64,000 nt of DNA from Seminavis robusta (Eukaryota > Bacillariophyta > Bacillariophyceae > Naviculales > Naviculaceae): contig CAICTM010000263.1 in the NCBI GenBank assembly GCA_903772945.1, positions 19,150-83,149 of the forward strand, read 5' to 3'. Shown here one piece after another: positions 33,500-44,666 of the stretch. The position numbers were made by a program, and so were the translations under genes. The stretch's first letter is position 1, and every line of letters starts with the position of its first letter. The notes beneath the pieces were generated by a model, which saw only the letters and a program-made list of their open reading frames with translations, was not told the origin of the DNA and did no database searches.

Positions 33500-33911
33500 G
33501 CACAGAGGTACTGCAGAAGAGCAAATGATAAACTGCACAACCACAGACTAGGAGACACCCGGAACAAAAACCAAAGACCAACAGGAGGTTCATAGAGTGG
33601 TTTCCCTGAACAACAATCTGCACGACCTACGAGGTGGGTACAGCTTGAACTGAAGTCATGCCGTACTCTACCAGGTATAAATAGCTAAACATTTTAATTA
33701 ATGCACACAATACAGAAGAGAATAATTTCTTGGTTACAGTACCGGTACTGGTCGAACTGGATTTCCTGCTGGGCAAAAAGGCATGTTTTTTGTGGCCCAC
33801 AGGAAGAAAAATTGGTTGCTAAGCGCGGACTTTCCATCATCTGTCGCCACACCCATCCACAAAACATTTAATATCAGACGACAAAGAAATATTCTTATAA
33901 GCAATAGTTTA
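33500..33911. other. Intergenic, convergent 3' ends
   Basis: About 410 bases without a supported gene; a GGTACC-type palindrome is at 33737-33753. Confidence 0.45.
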
Positions 33912-35364
33912 TCAACTGATCACAATGTAATCTGCCAAGGGTAGTACACCTGCCGTGCTTTCGGGACTCCGTCTCTCCTCTGGGTTTTGGACGTCAACAC
34001 CATCTTTGAGATATCGTAGCTGCAGAGTGATTCTATCGGGATATTGCGAGGATGCTGCATCGGCAACGTTGCCCACGGTGCCCGACGGTCGCGTATCAAT
34101 CAACGTTGGATTGAGCATGACTGACGTGCAGGTCATACCGTTGCTGGCCATGCGGGCGAATCGTCCAGGAATGCCGTCCCGAAACTTGACGTGATCGGCA
34201 CCTACCAGACCAATGAGGAGTCCTCCAGGATTGTCGACCACCCACGAGTGGGCATGCGATGCCATGGATTCATCCCAGAGAATCCGACCACTGAAAAAGT
34301 TGCGAAAGCTCATGTTCTCTTCAAGTTGTAGACCTGATATTGTCGTTTTGAGGAGTCCCATTCGTTCGTGCATGTCGTAGGATGGAGCAATGACATAGTT
34401 GACATAGTCCCGGAACTCTCGTTGCTGGGCAAAAGCTGCAAAGCCTTGACTGCACGGTTTTTGAGTTGTGTTCTGTGTGAGAAGCAAACCACCAACGATC
34501 GCAATATAACATTGTCACTCTACCTCCAAGGACGACTTACGGGTCTTTGATGTATTGTTTCAATCGATCTTGAGGCAGTCCAGGAAGACCAGCCCGTTCC
34601 ACTTCGGCTAGATCTTCCGAGTTGACATTCAACGCTATGAGGGGTATCTGAAGCTCTTTGGCTGTTTCAAAGATGGGTGCATATCCATCAAACGGCCAAA
34701 TCCATCGTTTATCCCACTGAACTTGTGATTTCATTTCTTGCAAAGAGATCTTGCCTTGAATGTAGTCGTCCAACGCCGACTGGAATTGAATTTGGACCTG
34801 TTCCAGTCCAATGGCCATTGCTGGTGGAGTTTCCGTACCGACTAGTTGTCGTTGCAGGTAGATTGCTTTGATCAGGTCTGTTTGCAAGTCATGATCCTTG
34901 ATGGAGTTGTGGTGTTCTCCCAGCCAAAGCGCCCCTCCACCCTTGTTGCCAATACCAGCTACTTCCTTGAGGAGTGACGATTTCTATAGTTGTGACGGCA
35001 GTTACGGGGTATAAGGACGACAGCAACCGCGCAACACTATAGAGCCGTATCCACGCTTGCTGCCTTATCGTACCTCAATTGCCATGATTTCTGGACTCAA
35101 GGATGCTGAAGCATCTGGGATGACGCTGTATGCTCGGAAACCTACACTCTCACTCTTCACATTATTGGTATTATCGACTTCAGCTGCTGATGCCGTTAAA
35201 GGCTGGGATATCAGGGTGGAAAGGGCGACCGCTGCACTTCCCAATGCTTCCCTTCTGTTGACGTTCTGAAAGGGATTTGATGTGACCTCAAAACCGTTGA
35301 CACAGGGGCTGGGCGATACCACAGCAATGATAATGCATGCTATTGATCGAGGTAACAACAACAT
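33912..35364 (-). CDS. ChaN-like protein with predicted Tat/thylakoid-lumen signal
   Basis: Exons 35364-35074, 34983-34541 and 34449-33912 give 423 residues, with GT-AG introns of 90 and 91 bases in frame. The N-terminus has a signal peptide (ACIIIAVVSPSPCVNG then FEV), and a second targeting element with twin Arg (NRREALGS, Arg37-Arg38), a hydrophobic core and an ASA|A site, typical of Tat-dependent export to the thylakoid lumen. The mature part matches the haem-binding-uptake/ChaN (DUF399) family: LWLGEHHNS, IGLEQVQIQFQ, YAPIFETAKELQIPLIALNV and GLVGADHVKFRDG. ChaN proteins bind iron-porphyrin, and the family has protease-like relatives (Tiki/TraB). A lumenal haem or iron role is inferred. 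Confidence 0.82.
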
Positions 35365-36805
35365 GGTTCAAGGCCAGAGCGCGGAATCGAATCGCTTCAA
35401 GATTCTCAACAGAGGCCTATAGAGAAAACATGAGAATATTCCTCGCACCTCGCATCCTCAGGATAGCGATGTCATCATTGTCGCCCTCATCTTTGCCCGA
35501 GGAAAGGTTCGAAGAACCGAAGAGAAAAAGTGAGCAGCTGGCAACATGTATGACTCAGCCTTGGTCTATTCACGAGTGGATCTTTTAGACGGGACTAATC
35601 GGTACCGGTGGCAAGCCCTCAGTCGTTTGAAACAGTGGGATACATGTTACGAAAGAGAGTTCGTTTTAGCTAGCTGCCTAAAGAGGCTCTGCGCATAAAG
35701 GCGATCAACTGGGAAAGCTTACCACAGAAGTGGAAGGACACTTCAGAGACAGCTTGCACAGCTTTCTATGCGTACAGCGGAACTGGTCCCATGTAGGGGC
35801 AAATAACCTACCGTACCGTGCTTCTGGGTGTGCTGTTCGCCCCCCCGTCGTGGAAAACAATGAACGCATGTTGGATCACCGTCCAGAGTTTACCACCATG
35901 TTGGAAAGCAGGTGCGGAGAGATCATATGGTCACGACGACAGCATTTGCAGCAACGCCTAAGCTTGCGGCGGACGAGACGGGGAAGGTTCAAAATGAGGA
36001 AATCGAATACTACCTTGAGTTCCTCCGGGGAAGCCTGGATCTTTACCGTGCATTTTCCAGCTGTATTCTGCTTGTTGCTCAAACTGTGGAGGTCCTCATC
36101 CAAGGATGGGAAACTTCCCAAAACTATAAGAAACTTCTGGCTGGGTACGTGTGCATTCCAACGGATACGTTGCTTCAGCTTCGTCTGAAGGACGATATAT
36201 GAACCATTTGCGATGCGGAAACGGCGGCGCTTTGGTACAGGAGCATGTTGTGGTAAGATCATCGTAGTTCTGATTTTGTAAGGATGCCGCATGACATGGC
36301 TTTCCTAGCTAGACTAGCTAGTCTCAGGCATCCTGTATCTTCAACCTGACTAGACAAAATACTTGCTTCAGAGGAGCTGCCGCCGCACACACTTCTGGGT
36401 GTGCCAACGGGGACGAGCGCACTGGTACTGGTACCGGAAGTTACGGTACTTCGCGTGGTCCATGTCCGGCTATAGATAAAGGAAACGAATGCCTGAGAAT
36501 ATTCCGACGCATTTGATCCGTCTCCTTTCCTCGCCTCGTGCGTTTGCAGACGGGACGAGACTAATGCTACTGTCAAACCACTACACGTTTGCAGAAAAGC
36601 TTTCGTTTAGTAAAGTTGGAATAGAATAAAAATATAGCCCCAAAAGCGCTAACAAGCAAGTTGTAGCAGTGCCTAAGTTGGCAGCAGAGAGTGAAGAAAT
36701 AGTCGACCATTGACGTTCAATGGAACTGGGGAGACGGCTCACAGACCCTTGGCCGTTGTTTGTTGGGTGAATAGTAAGTACACAACTGGATTGATTCTGT
36801 GGTGG
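35365..36805. other. Long intergenic region
   Basis: About 1.4 kb upstream of the ChaN-like gene and downstream of ASF1. Overlapping frames on both strands (35876-36292 minus, 35912-36202 plus) are open by mutual shadow and match nothing I know. GGTACC palindromes at 35600-35611 and 36421-36450. Confidence 0.4.
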
Positions 36806-37815
36806 TTACATATCCATGGGTGCCGCGGTTTCATTTGTCGTGGTGGCCTCTCGCCCGGGAGACGCCATCATCATTTTCCCCATTGGTGATTCTTCCTCTT
36901 CCAACGGCGGCGTTCCGCCTTGTGGAGTACCGCCTTGTGGAGTACCGGGTGCCTCTTTGGTGGGACTCTCTAGCGCCATGGTCGTATCATTGGGATCCGC
37001 ATTGGCAGCTGCTTGTTCGTCGTCCTTTTTCTTTTGTTCGGCTTGCTTGGCGGCTTCTTCGTCGGTCCACGGAATGGCAAACTTGGTGACTCGAGGTTTG
37101 TCGGCTAGTATTTGCCGTTGGACATGAGTGAGGTCTAGCTGGGGGTATTTGGGAGGTGGCGGGGGCGGCAAGGGTTGTCCGTCTTCTCCCATTTTGACGG
37201 GTGGGGGTCCATCGGGATGGAGATATTCATTGTTGACATAGTATCCCACCCGAAGGAATTCTTTTTCTCGATAGCTGCAGGTTACCAAGACGACCGTGAC
37301 ACCAATGATTTCATCTGGCGGCAATTGCCCAGGATCAGGGGCGTCGGCTTGTAAGACAAACTTGTTGACGCCAACGGGAATGGGTCCCACGAGGATTTCA
37401 TCGAGTGTCTGATCCTTGGAGGTGTCGTGGGCAGATCCGACATAGAGCACTTTCCATTCCAAATCTAGTAGGTAGAAAAGATCAAGATAGATAGATAACG
37501 AGAGGTAGATGGTGGTTTGGGTGAGATAGTGTCATTGTTGGAAACGGCAGAAAGCAATGACACTGGCGCGTCGAATAGAAGAGCACCAATACCATAAGCT
37601 TACCGTCTTCTAGCTCCTGAAGACACTCAAACGTGATTTCGAATTGGAAGGGATTGTTAAAGGTCGTTGGATTATCCAACACGACCTACATAAAATATAT
37701 CGATGGGAGGAAGATGGATAAATGCAACGGTTAGATAACAAGAGAGAACAAGGATCAACCAAGACGCGGGATCAGTAGGGTAGCTTACCATATTGACAAC
37801 ATTGACGAGCGCCAT
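36806..37815 (-). CDS. ASF1: Histone chaperone ASF1
   Basis: Three exons: 37815-37789 (only 27 bases), 37685-37604 and 37464-36806, 255 residues. All junctions are GT-AG and restore the conserved N-terminus [15 protein letters not shown]...[27 protein letters not shown] (the two splice sites fall after NM and within EDD). The ASF1 core carries H3-H4: [18 protein letters not shown] and [27 protein letters not shown] are diagnostic. ASF1 hands histones H3-H4 to CAF-1 and HIRA in replication-coupled and independent nucleosome assembly. The tail after ~155 is variable, with a Pro run and three GTPQG/GTPP repeats, then acidic sequence. Human ASF1A has 204 residues. Confidence 0.96.
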
Positions 37816-38447
37816 GGTGGTGGTTTACGATTCGATTCAATTCAATTGGAGAAATTCTTTTTTGTTTTGTTGATTGATGTTGGAGACAGATGAGGTTCTA
37901 CTTCCAACACTATGTTTGTTCCGATAAGCTGATAGATGATGCTAATAGCAACAGATTGGTCTTTGATGCTATGCAATAGAGTTTGTTTCGAAAGAGATGG
38001 AATATCCTATCTTTGTTGCTGGATTATTTGGTCAATAGTGATCCGAGTGGCGATCGAGTGAAAAAAGTGCGACATCGCTGTCTTCTCTTTTTCCGCAGTC
38101 GTCATGAAAGAAGCAGGCAGCGGAACCAATGTCTCGACGATAACCAAAGGGAAGGGCGACCTTGGCTCCAGTGTTGCCCGCCAAGAAGTGTGTTGCGGAA
38201 AGCGGGCAAAGCCTGATGGCGGCAAACCTCCCAAAGCTAACCCTATTGTGACTTTGTTCCTTCTTTGATAAGGATTTCGTCCTTTTTACTACATTGTAAT
38301 TCGAAACATTGGCCAGCAGGGCTGCTATCTCGCTCTGGTCCAGTTCAAATTCAAACTTTTTATCAAGGAAAAACTTTTAATTCAGTTTGTCCGGTACCAG
38401 GTACCAGTTACCATACCGGTACGGGTATCCTCAGTAACACATTAGAT
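37816..38447. other. Intergenic upstream of ASF1
   Basis: About 630 bases, no supported gene. It holds a GGTACC-type palindrome (38391-38425) and a ~30-base sequence at 38307-38338 that recurs at 41376-41408. Confidence 0.45.
38307..38338. repeat. Short dispersed repeat, copy 1
   Basis: About 32 bases sharing a 20-base identical core and a CTCGCTC end with 41376-41408, same orientation. Both copies are intergenic. Confidence 0.75.
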
Positions 38448-39876
38448 TTAGAATGCTCCAGCTTCTGCAAGCTCCAAATCTCCAGTAGCCATGACATCAT
38501 AGACACATTGGTTCTTTAGGTCTCCCCAGTGCTCACAAGCAATCTCTGCAGCTGCTTCAGCAATGGATTCACCAAGACGACGACGTCCTACATGAGTGGC
38601 ACTTGGCATGGTGCACTGAACAGGGTGATGGGGGAACCTGGTGACCTGGAAGAGCTTGGGCCCTGTATCATGAACTTGTCATTAATTCCCAAAGGCATCA
38701 GCATCGGACATGACAGTGCCATTGCGGGCAAACCACTTGCCTGTACCAAATTCAACCAAAATACCCTTGCTGCCACCAAACTCCTCAAAACTGGCACCGA
38801 CTGTCTTGACACTGATAAGGTCTTTGAATGATTGGACTACAATCTTCTTTCCCTCACCAAGCTCAACAGTGAATACATCGTGCTTGGAGTTGACCTTCTC
38901 ATGGGTGAGATTGTACTTGTCAATGACTGTTAATTCAGCATTTGCAATGCCATCCAACATACATCCACCATAGGCACCAACTTCCAAGATATCCAATTTG
39001 AACAGCAGCCGACTCAATGTAGGAATACTGGTAATGAGCCTTTGTCCTAATATGAATCACCAATCCAGTGCCTTGTCCAAACTTGGGGCTGCTGATAAAG
39101 ACCAAATCACATTCCCCATGGAAATCAAACCACTTTCCAGCCCAGGTCTTGAAGCGAGGATCACCAGTGCCAGCAACATCACTGATTGGATCAGAGGTGG
39201 GGTTGCTTGTGGGGCTAGAAGTGGGGTTGCCCGTGGAGCTAGAAGTTGGGCTAACAGTGGGGTTAGGAGTGGGACTGGAAGTAGCAGAGGTGTCTGTTGG
39301 GGCATGGGTTCCAAAGCTACCGCCACTGCCGCCACCACCACCATCAACCACATCGCTCTCACAGGGTGTGAGAATCACAGCCCATGAACGAGGCGTGCCA
39401 CTGTCAAGTACTTCATGGTCTGTGATCTCAAGTATCCAACTGCCACTTGAAGAGTATCCATTGAATGTAGAAAGATCCCCATCTGGCTGAACATAAATAC
39501 CTCTAGTAGTGCAGGCATCACTATTTACGCCCGCACCATTAGTTGCAGCACTGCTGGAGTCATCAAAAACAACATCAAGTCTTGTAGTACTGTATCCACA
39601 ATCTTCACTGAAAAGGTCCACTGAATTGATTGTTTCTCCGTCAACGTCAAGATAGATGTCAACTTCAAGGGCATCAACACCCCATGAATGCGAGATGTCC
39701 ACTTCAATGTCCACGTCACAGATGACAAAAGTGTCATCAACCTCAATGCTAACACTATCAGTGCCTTCAGCCGGCAAACCATAGTTGATAGAGCCAGATT
39801 CATATCGAACAGCCAGAGTAGCAGGCAACATAATGGCAGCCAGGAAAAGACAAAGCAAGCAGAACTTGGAAAACAT
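38448..39876 (-). pseudogene. Decayed secreted P-domain plus VWD-domain protein
   Basis: The frame starts with a signal peptide (FCLLCLFLAAIMLPATLA) and a proprotein-convertase-type P domain (HSWGVDALEVDIYLDVDGE; SWILEITDHEVLDSGTPRSW). A Thr/Ser/Pro-rich mucin-like linker follows, then a VWD domain (GDPRFKTWAGKWFDFHGECD). Near 39000 the frame jumps (ESAAVQIG in one frame, DILEVGAYGG in the next). At 38682-38684 and 38679-38681 two adjacent stop codons, TAA then TGA, sit where the VWD pattern expects the residue pair before QV, with Trp as the second. Beyond them the same frame stays open and protein-like to 38448 (ends MATGDLELAEAGAF). The total length is not a multiple of three. I read this as a gene with one frameshift and two nonsense codons; sequence error cannot explain all three easily. 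Confidence 0.8.
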
Positions 39877-40903
39877 GTTTGACAGCGGAAATCCAACACA
39901 GAAACCCGAGTTTGATTTGGACGATTCGGAGTGAGGGAAGGAGGTTGAGAGCGGCAGGGGATAGGAGACGGTGCAAGGCCTCGTTATCTACTTTTACTGT
40001 CAAGAGAGAATGTGAGTTGGTCGAAGCTGGATTGTAAGGTTTGGCTTTGTGAGCTCATCTCCAAGACCGAGCTTCCCAGACGTTATGTTGCACCGTTCGC
40101 TGCACGGAGACAGGGGTGAGGCACAATGGTTGCGGGGTGTCTGAGCGTTTTGCACGGTACGTTAAGCATGAATATCCACACGACACAATGCTTTCAACAA
40201 AGTTCACTTTGGAAGATACTGTCGCATCGCAGCAATGTGCTACGGAATGCAGATTGGGAACGGCCAAATCATTGAATCATCGGTGCTGAGCAATCTTCTC
40301 GGTGGTGGTACCATGGTACCGGTACCGCTGTGAAGCGAACTGTCTAGTAGTATGACTCACGTTTATGCACAGCCCTGTCCATGGCGATAGTATGCGGTAC
40401 AACACGGATAAAACCCGCCGCTTCACTCACCTGCATGAGGAGGGCTTATTAGAGTTCGTTCACTTTGTCCGGGGTAAACTGCTCGCCGATGCGATTTCTT
40501 GGCTCAGCCGCAATGACCCCACATTCATGTATACCGGTATGGCGTCATACCGTACGGTACCAGTACTTCGTACTGTACCGGAGGGTCGCCAATGGAATGA
40601 TTAAAAAATCTTCCTCCATACCGGTACCGGTACGGTACCGGTAAGCGGTACCGTCCTCCGGGTAGCTAGCACTACAGTACCGTACTACAGCTCAAGCTAG
40701 CTGCAGTACGCTAGTATTAGTTTGGTCCTAACGAAAATGGTTAGCCTTAAAATCATCAATATGTTCAGCGGGCGGCCAAACGTACGGCTGTAGAAGAGGT
40801 AGTCAATGAATATGCCATCTACCAAAGCACAGACCATTCACAATTCCCAAGTAGGAATCTAAAGTGAAAGTGAGCAACAAACAACCAAACAAACAGCATC
40901 GCA
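39877..40903. other. Intergenic, palindrome-rich
   Basis: About 1 kb with no supported gene. It holds the densest set of GGTACC/ACCGGT palindromes in the window (40306-40328, 40530-40570, 40620-40660). Confidence 0.5.
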
Positions 40904-41203
40904 ATGAATTCTTCTTTGAACAACAAAAGCACCACCAAGAGCCATGGCCCCAACATTACAGCCACCCAGTTAGCAACTATGAGGTTCGCTCAGAGATCCA
41001 GTACACTGAGAACGTCCAAGCACCCCCAAGGCTCCATTGAGTCAAGCCACAGAAAACTTTCATCACCCTTTTCTCGCCTTCTTGGTGTGACAAGGGGGTT
41101 TAGAGTAGGGAGGTTATCTACGGAAGCCAGCAAGGGCCAGGCTTCAGCAAAGAAAAATGGAAATTCAGGGCTCGGTTCGGTGGGATCAGGGGAGAAATAT
41201 TAA
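40904..41203 (+). CDS. Small basic hypothetical protein
   Basis: 99 codons from ATG 40904 in an A-rich context (GCATCGCAATG). Composition is Ser/Lys/Arg-rich with a possible organelle-type N-terminus (FAQRSSTLRTSK). No family recognised and no membrane helix. It may be chance coding in a gene-poor stretch; I keep it because the frame is clean and starts in a good context. Confidence 0.3.
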   Translation: MNSSLNNKSTTKSHGPNITATQLATMRFAQRSSTLRTSKHPQGSIESSHRKLSSPFSRLLGVTRGFRVGRLSTEASKGQASAKKNGNSGLGSVGSGEKY

Positions 41204-41650
41204 TTGAGGACCATGGGACCAAAGGGCTTGGCATTGTGGGATCCATGGAGACATAAATGGTCAGAAAGCTTAGGCTCTGGTGCCTACTGTAGCTAGGTCA
41301 AGACAGCGCCCCCAAGCTAAGAATCTTTCCTTTTCTAAAGAACATTGATGGTGTTTTTCGTCATTTTTCACATTTTGGCCAGCAGGGCTGCTATGTATCT
41401 CGCTCCGGTTTGTCTCAAAATTCTGCCAGACATCAGATTCTAGCTTGAGAGAGGTCTACGAGTGGTACCGGTACTTCTGGGTGCCCCTACCGTACTGTAC
41501 TACAATGCCATGTACAACGGTAGCGTTCTGAGCTTCCCCCTCCTCGCCCTTGTCATTTACTACCGTAGTACGTTGATTGAAAGCGAATGATGTTGGTATC
41601 GACGACTCCATTATCCTTATTATTTTGAATAGACACACTAGCCCGACAGG
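41204..41650. other. Intergenic
   Basis: About 450 bases. The only repeated features are the ~30-base sequence at 41376-41408 (also at 38307-38338) and a GGTACC palindrome (41464-41476). Confidence 0.45.
41376..41408. repeat. Short dispersed repeat, copy 2
   Basis: Second copy of the sequence at 38307-38338, with a four-base insertion after the shared core. Confidence 0.75.
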
Positions 41651-42421
41651 ATGGGCTCACCGAGAAACCCCTGGGTGCAGTTTCCATTAGCGATGCTCAT
41701 GCTAGTGCTGTTATGTTGCACAACATGTCAATCCCTCATGGTTGCAAAGCCTTTTACATTGTGTCGTTCCCCGAGCATGAAGCCCTTGTCGTCTTCATCA
41801 TCCACAAGACGGTCAAGAACACAGACTGTATCCATCTTTACCGCCGCCGCAACCAATTACAGCGAAGAAGACGTCCAAGACAATGACTGTCCTCGTGGAT
41901 ATTTTTTGAACAGCGTCGAAAACAGTTGTACTCCCTTGGGACCATTGGGACGAATTTCACAATACTTTGAAACCATGGGGCCGTTCCAACGAATGTATCA
42001 AGGAATCTGCAACTTGTTTGGCCTGGATACACAACGAATATCCAATTTGGGGGTCACCTTTGCCTTGTCGTATTCCATTTTGAGCCAAATTAATGCAAGT
42101 ATCAGTCTTTCCATGGCTTGGTACTTGTCCTGCAAACGTACAGGTTTATCACCCTTGGCACCGGGTCAATGGAAATCACTGTTGACATCTTATGCGTCCT
42201 TGTATGCAGTCCTTACCGTCCTGAGACCCTTTCGTGTGGCTGCTGCTGTAGCCATGTCGAAACTTTCCAAGGAAATGTTGGAAGCGACGGAACAAAAATT
42301 GGATTGTTCCAGAAGTGCTGCCATTGCCTTTCAATATGCATTGGGATGGATCGCTTGGCTTTGTTTGGCATCGACGGGTGTAGCGATTGCTAGCCTTGTG
42401 ACGGGTGTTCCCATTCTATAG
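41651..42421 (+). CDS. Predicted plastid membrane protein, unknown family
   Basis: Single exon, 256 codons from ATG 41651. Hydrophobic signal-type N-terminus (FPLAMLMLVLLCC), then a Ser/Thr/Arg-rich transit-like stretch, suggests a plastid protein. The mature part has a Cys-containing segment (DCPRGYFLNS) and two to three membrane helices (LGVTFALSYSILSQINASIS, SYASLYAVLTVLRPF region, ALGWIAWLCLASTGVAIASL). No known domain recognised. Similar small plastid membrane proteins exist in plants and cyanobacteria but the function is unknown. Confidence 0.65.
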   Translation: MGSPRNPWVQFPLAMLMLVLLCCTTCQSLMVAKPFTLCRSPSMKPLSSSSSTRRSRTQTVSIFTAAATNYSEEDVQDNDCPRGYFLNSVENSCTPLGPLGRISQYFETMGPFQRMYQGICNLFGLDTQRISNLGVTFALSYSILSQINASISLSMAWYLSCKRTGLSPLAPGQWKSLLTSYASLYAVLTVLRPFRVAAAVAMSKLSKEMLEATEQKLDCSRSAAIAFQYALGWIAWLCLASTGVAIASLVTGVPIL

Positions 42422-42959
42422 TACTATACAGCGTATGGATTAATGACTGGATTAAATAAAAATGTATGGAGTGATGCAGCAAGTGATGACTACATCCATG
42501 CTATCATTGACATCGAGTGCGACTCAAGTTATTTTTGCGCGGTCTTGTCCATATATTGGATACGGTACGGATCTAGCTTATAGCTAGCAAACAAGGACTG
42601 CAGAGGCCTCCCGACGCTATCATAGTGTGCACATGGCGCAGACAATGTTGAGTTTGCAATGAACAGTTGGGCCGCAATGACAGGGATCCATCCAACCCGG
42701 TTGGAATGATTGAAGATTCAATCATTCTGATAAGATCGTAGTGGGCCACCAGAAGCTGGGCTACCTTGATCCATTCGAAGAAGTTAAGCCTTGGCAGCCT
42801 TCCCACTCCTCTCTTTTGCGATGGACAGCTTCCGAATTTCCGACGGTCAAGCTTGGTGTCGGGATGGGCGTAATATCAATGCTGCTACGTACGAGAGAAA
42901 GAGTAGAAACTAGCTAGGCTTTGAGTTATTGCAATGTGAGATTTGCAACCTTGCTTAGT
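42422..42959. other. Intergenic, convergent 3' ends
   Basis: About 540 bases between convergent genes. No gene, tRNA or palindrome seen apart from CTAGCTAG tracts. Confidence 0.4.
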
Positions 42960-44333
42960 CTAGCTAGATTGCCCAACTAACGAGCAATTTGCAACCAACT
43001 CGGGTTGTTCCAGCAAAGCAAACCAGATATAGTTCAGTTTGCGAGCTTCCCCAATCCAAGGCAAGTTCCCAACGACTGATAGCCACTTGATCCAAGAGTC
43101 GCTGGAGCGATAGCCTCTGCCATCCTCCTTGATATATTCCAAACGCCGGTGCAGATTGTTGAGGGGTCGCACCAGGTCAAACGTAGCCACCCAGGACGGA
43201 TCATCCGACAGGACCAGTCCCATGCGCTGTTTTGCCATGCAAATGGTATAGAGTGCATGTAGTCCCTTGGACGTTACCTTTGGGTTATCCTGGATGCTCA
43301 GTAAATCATTCATTTTGCAATCCTTATTCCCTTTGAGGGCCGAACCAATGATTGATAAGTGTCGGTCGTCCAGGGACATTCCATCGAAAGCCATGCGCCA
43401 CCATTTTTGTTTTACCGAGAGCATATTCTCCAGAGCCACTGGAGAGATGAGTGGCGGTAGCGACGTCCCACTGTGGTTGCTGCTGCCACCTGCTCGAGCA
43501 TCATCTACTCGACGACACAGCTGCAGTTCATCAAAGTCCGTGATCGCTTGCACTGTGGTGACAACTTTGTCAAAAAGCCCTTCTGTGTTTACCAAAGCGT
43601 CACTCATGACCAATCCTAGCAAATTGAATTGCCTAATTTTGGGTGCCCGCTGAAGAAACTGGAGAATCCGTTCCATATCTGCCAAAGTATGGAGTTCCAG
43701 GCCTCTAATTTCCAGCTCGGTTAAATTGGTCCATCCTGCGATCGACGACATGGCTGTCAACAGCGCCGTGGTGGGAATCCCACAGGCATCGGTCGAATCG
43801 TCCGATCCCAACTTCCAATAGGTGATGGTGGACGCATGTTTGGTCAAGATGGCCCGGTACAAGCGTGTATGTTGTTCTGGATTGAGTAACAACAAAAAGT
43901 TGCGCTCCAAAATAACGTGAATAATGACAAACCCTGCTTGAACGGCCCGTATCATGTCGGTAACGAGAGATTCTACCAGCACTAAGCGTTCGTTAGTGTC
44001 GGCTGCTGTGGTTTCGGCGACCCACGCCACGAGTGTGTCGGTGACCTTGAGGGAAGCATTTTCACACTTTTCAATGGAACCGACAAAGTCGGCCCATATT
44101 TCTTGGGGAGGCTTGGCAGGAGTTGCGGGTGCTGCTGCTGCACGATTGTCTGCTTGTTGCAAGGCGTCCTTCAGCGCATCATTTTCTGCTTGTAAGGCGT
44201 CCATGAGTCGTTGCGCTTCGTTTTCCATATCGGAATCAAAGGAAGAATCGTCGTCATCTTCAGAATCATACGACATTTCCGAATCATCTTCTTCATTATT
44301 ATTTTCGCTCATATCTTGCTCCGGTGCCGTCAT
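42960..44333 (-). CDS. RNI/LRR-like protein, unknown
   Basis: Single exon, 457 codons. The first 60 residues are extremely acidic (SYDSEDDDDSSFDSDME), followed by a short coiled coil (MDALQAENDALKDALQQAD). The rest has loosely spaced leucine-rich strands (WTNLTELEIRGLELHTL, RQFNLLGLVMSD) of the ribonuclease-inhibitor-like (RNI) type common in diatoms, ending near GVTSKGLHALY-type repeats. No catalytic motif is seen. It may be a protein-protein adaptor. Divergent from the E2/TIR-like gene. Confidence 0.65.
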   Translation of the reverse strand: MTAPEQDMSENNNEEDDSEMSYDSEDDDDSSFDSDMENEAQRLMDALQAENDALKDALQQADNRAAAAPATPAKPPQEIWADFVGSIEKCENASLKVTDTLVAWVAETTAADTNERLVLVESLVTDMIRAVQAGFVIIHVILERNFLLLLNPEQHTRLYRAILTKHASTITYWKLGSDDSTDACGIPTTALLTAMSSIAGWTNLTELEIRGLELHTLADMERILQFLQRAPKIRQFNLLGLVMSDALVNTEGLFDKVVTTVQAITDFDELQLCRRVDDARAGGSSNHSGTSLPPLISPVALENMLSVKQKWWRMAFDGMSLDDRHLSIIGSALKGNKDCKMNDLLSIQDNPKVTSKGLHALYTICMAKQRMGLVLSDDPSWVATFDLVRPLNNLHRRLEYIKEDGRGYRSSDSWIKWLSVVGNLPWIGEARKLNYIWFALLEQPELVANCSLVGQSS

Positions 44334-44666
44334 GATGAATATGTCTATTGTGTTGCTAGCTAGCTAGAGTGTAGGGTGCTTTATGTCTGTTGGCTGTTGT
44401 TTCAGTTGCTGTCCTCTAGCTAGAGAATAGTACGGTCTCAATCTGGTATTGTGTCTTCTGACTCAACCGGTGGAAGGCCGTGGGATCTTAGATTTTCGAT
44501 CTTTCTCACTGAGTCAGTCACATCAGGGACTGCCTCATTCCACAACACCTAGCTTCCGAATTTTCGGTTGCTCGAGGCTGGGATGGGTGTGGGAGAGGCA
44601 ATTTCAATGTTGTTGCTACGACAATCATAGTAGCTTCCAAATGAATCGATCGCTACTACTAGTAGG
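44334..44666. promoter_or_regulatory. Divergent intergenic region
   Basis: About 330 bases between divergent starts of the RNI-like and E2/TIR-like genes, presumably a shared promoter region. CTAGCTAG tracts occur on both sides; no motif named. Confidence 0.35.

Noticed and set aside
35876-36292. Overlapping 138-codon minus and 96-codon plus frames
   Set aside because: Each is open because of the other; neither has a recognisable domain or splice context. Cannot decide, so not called.
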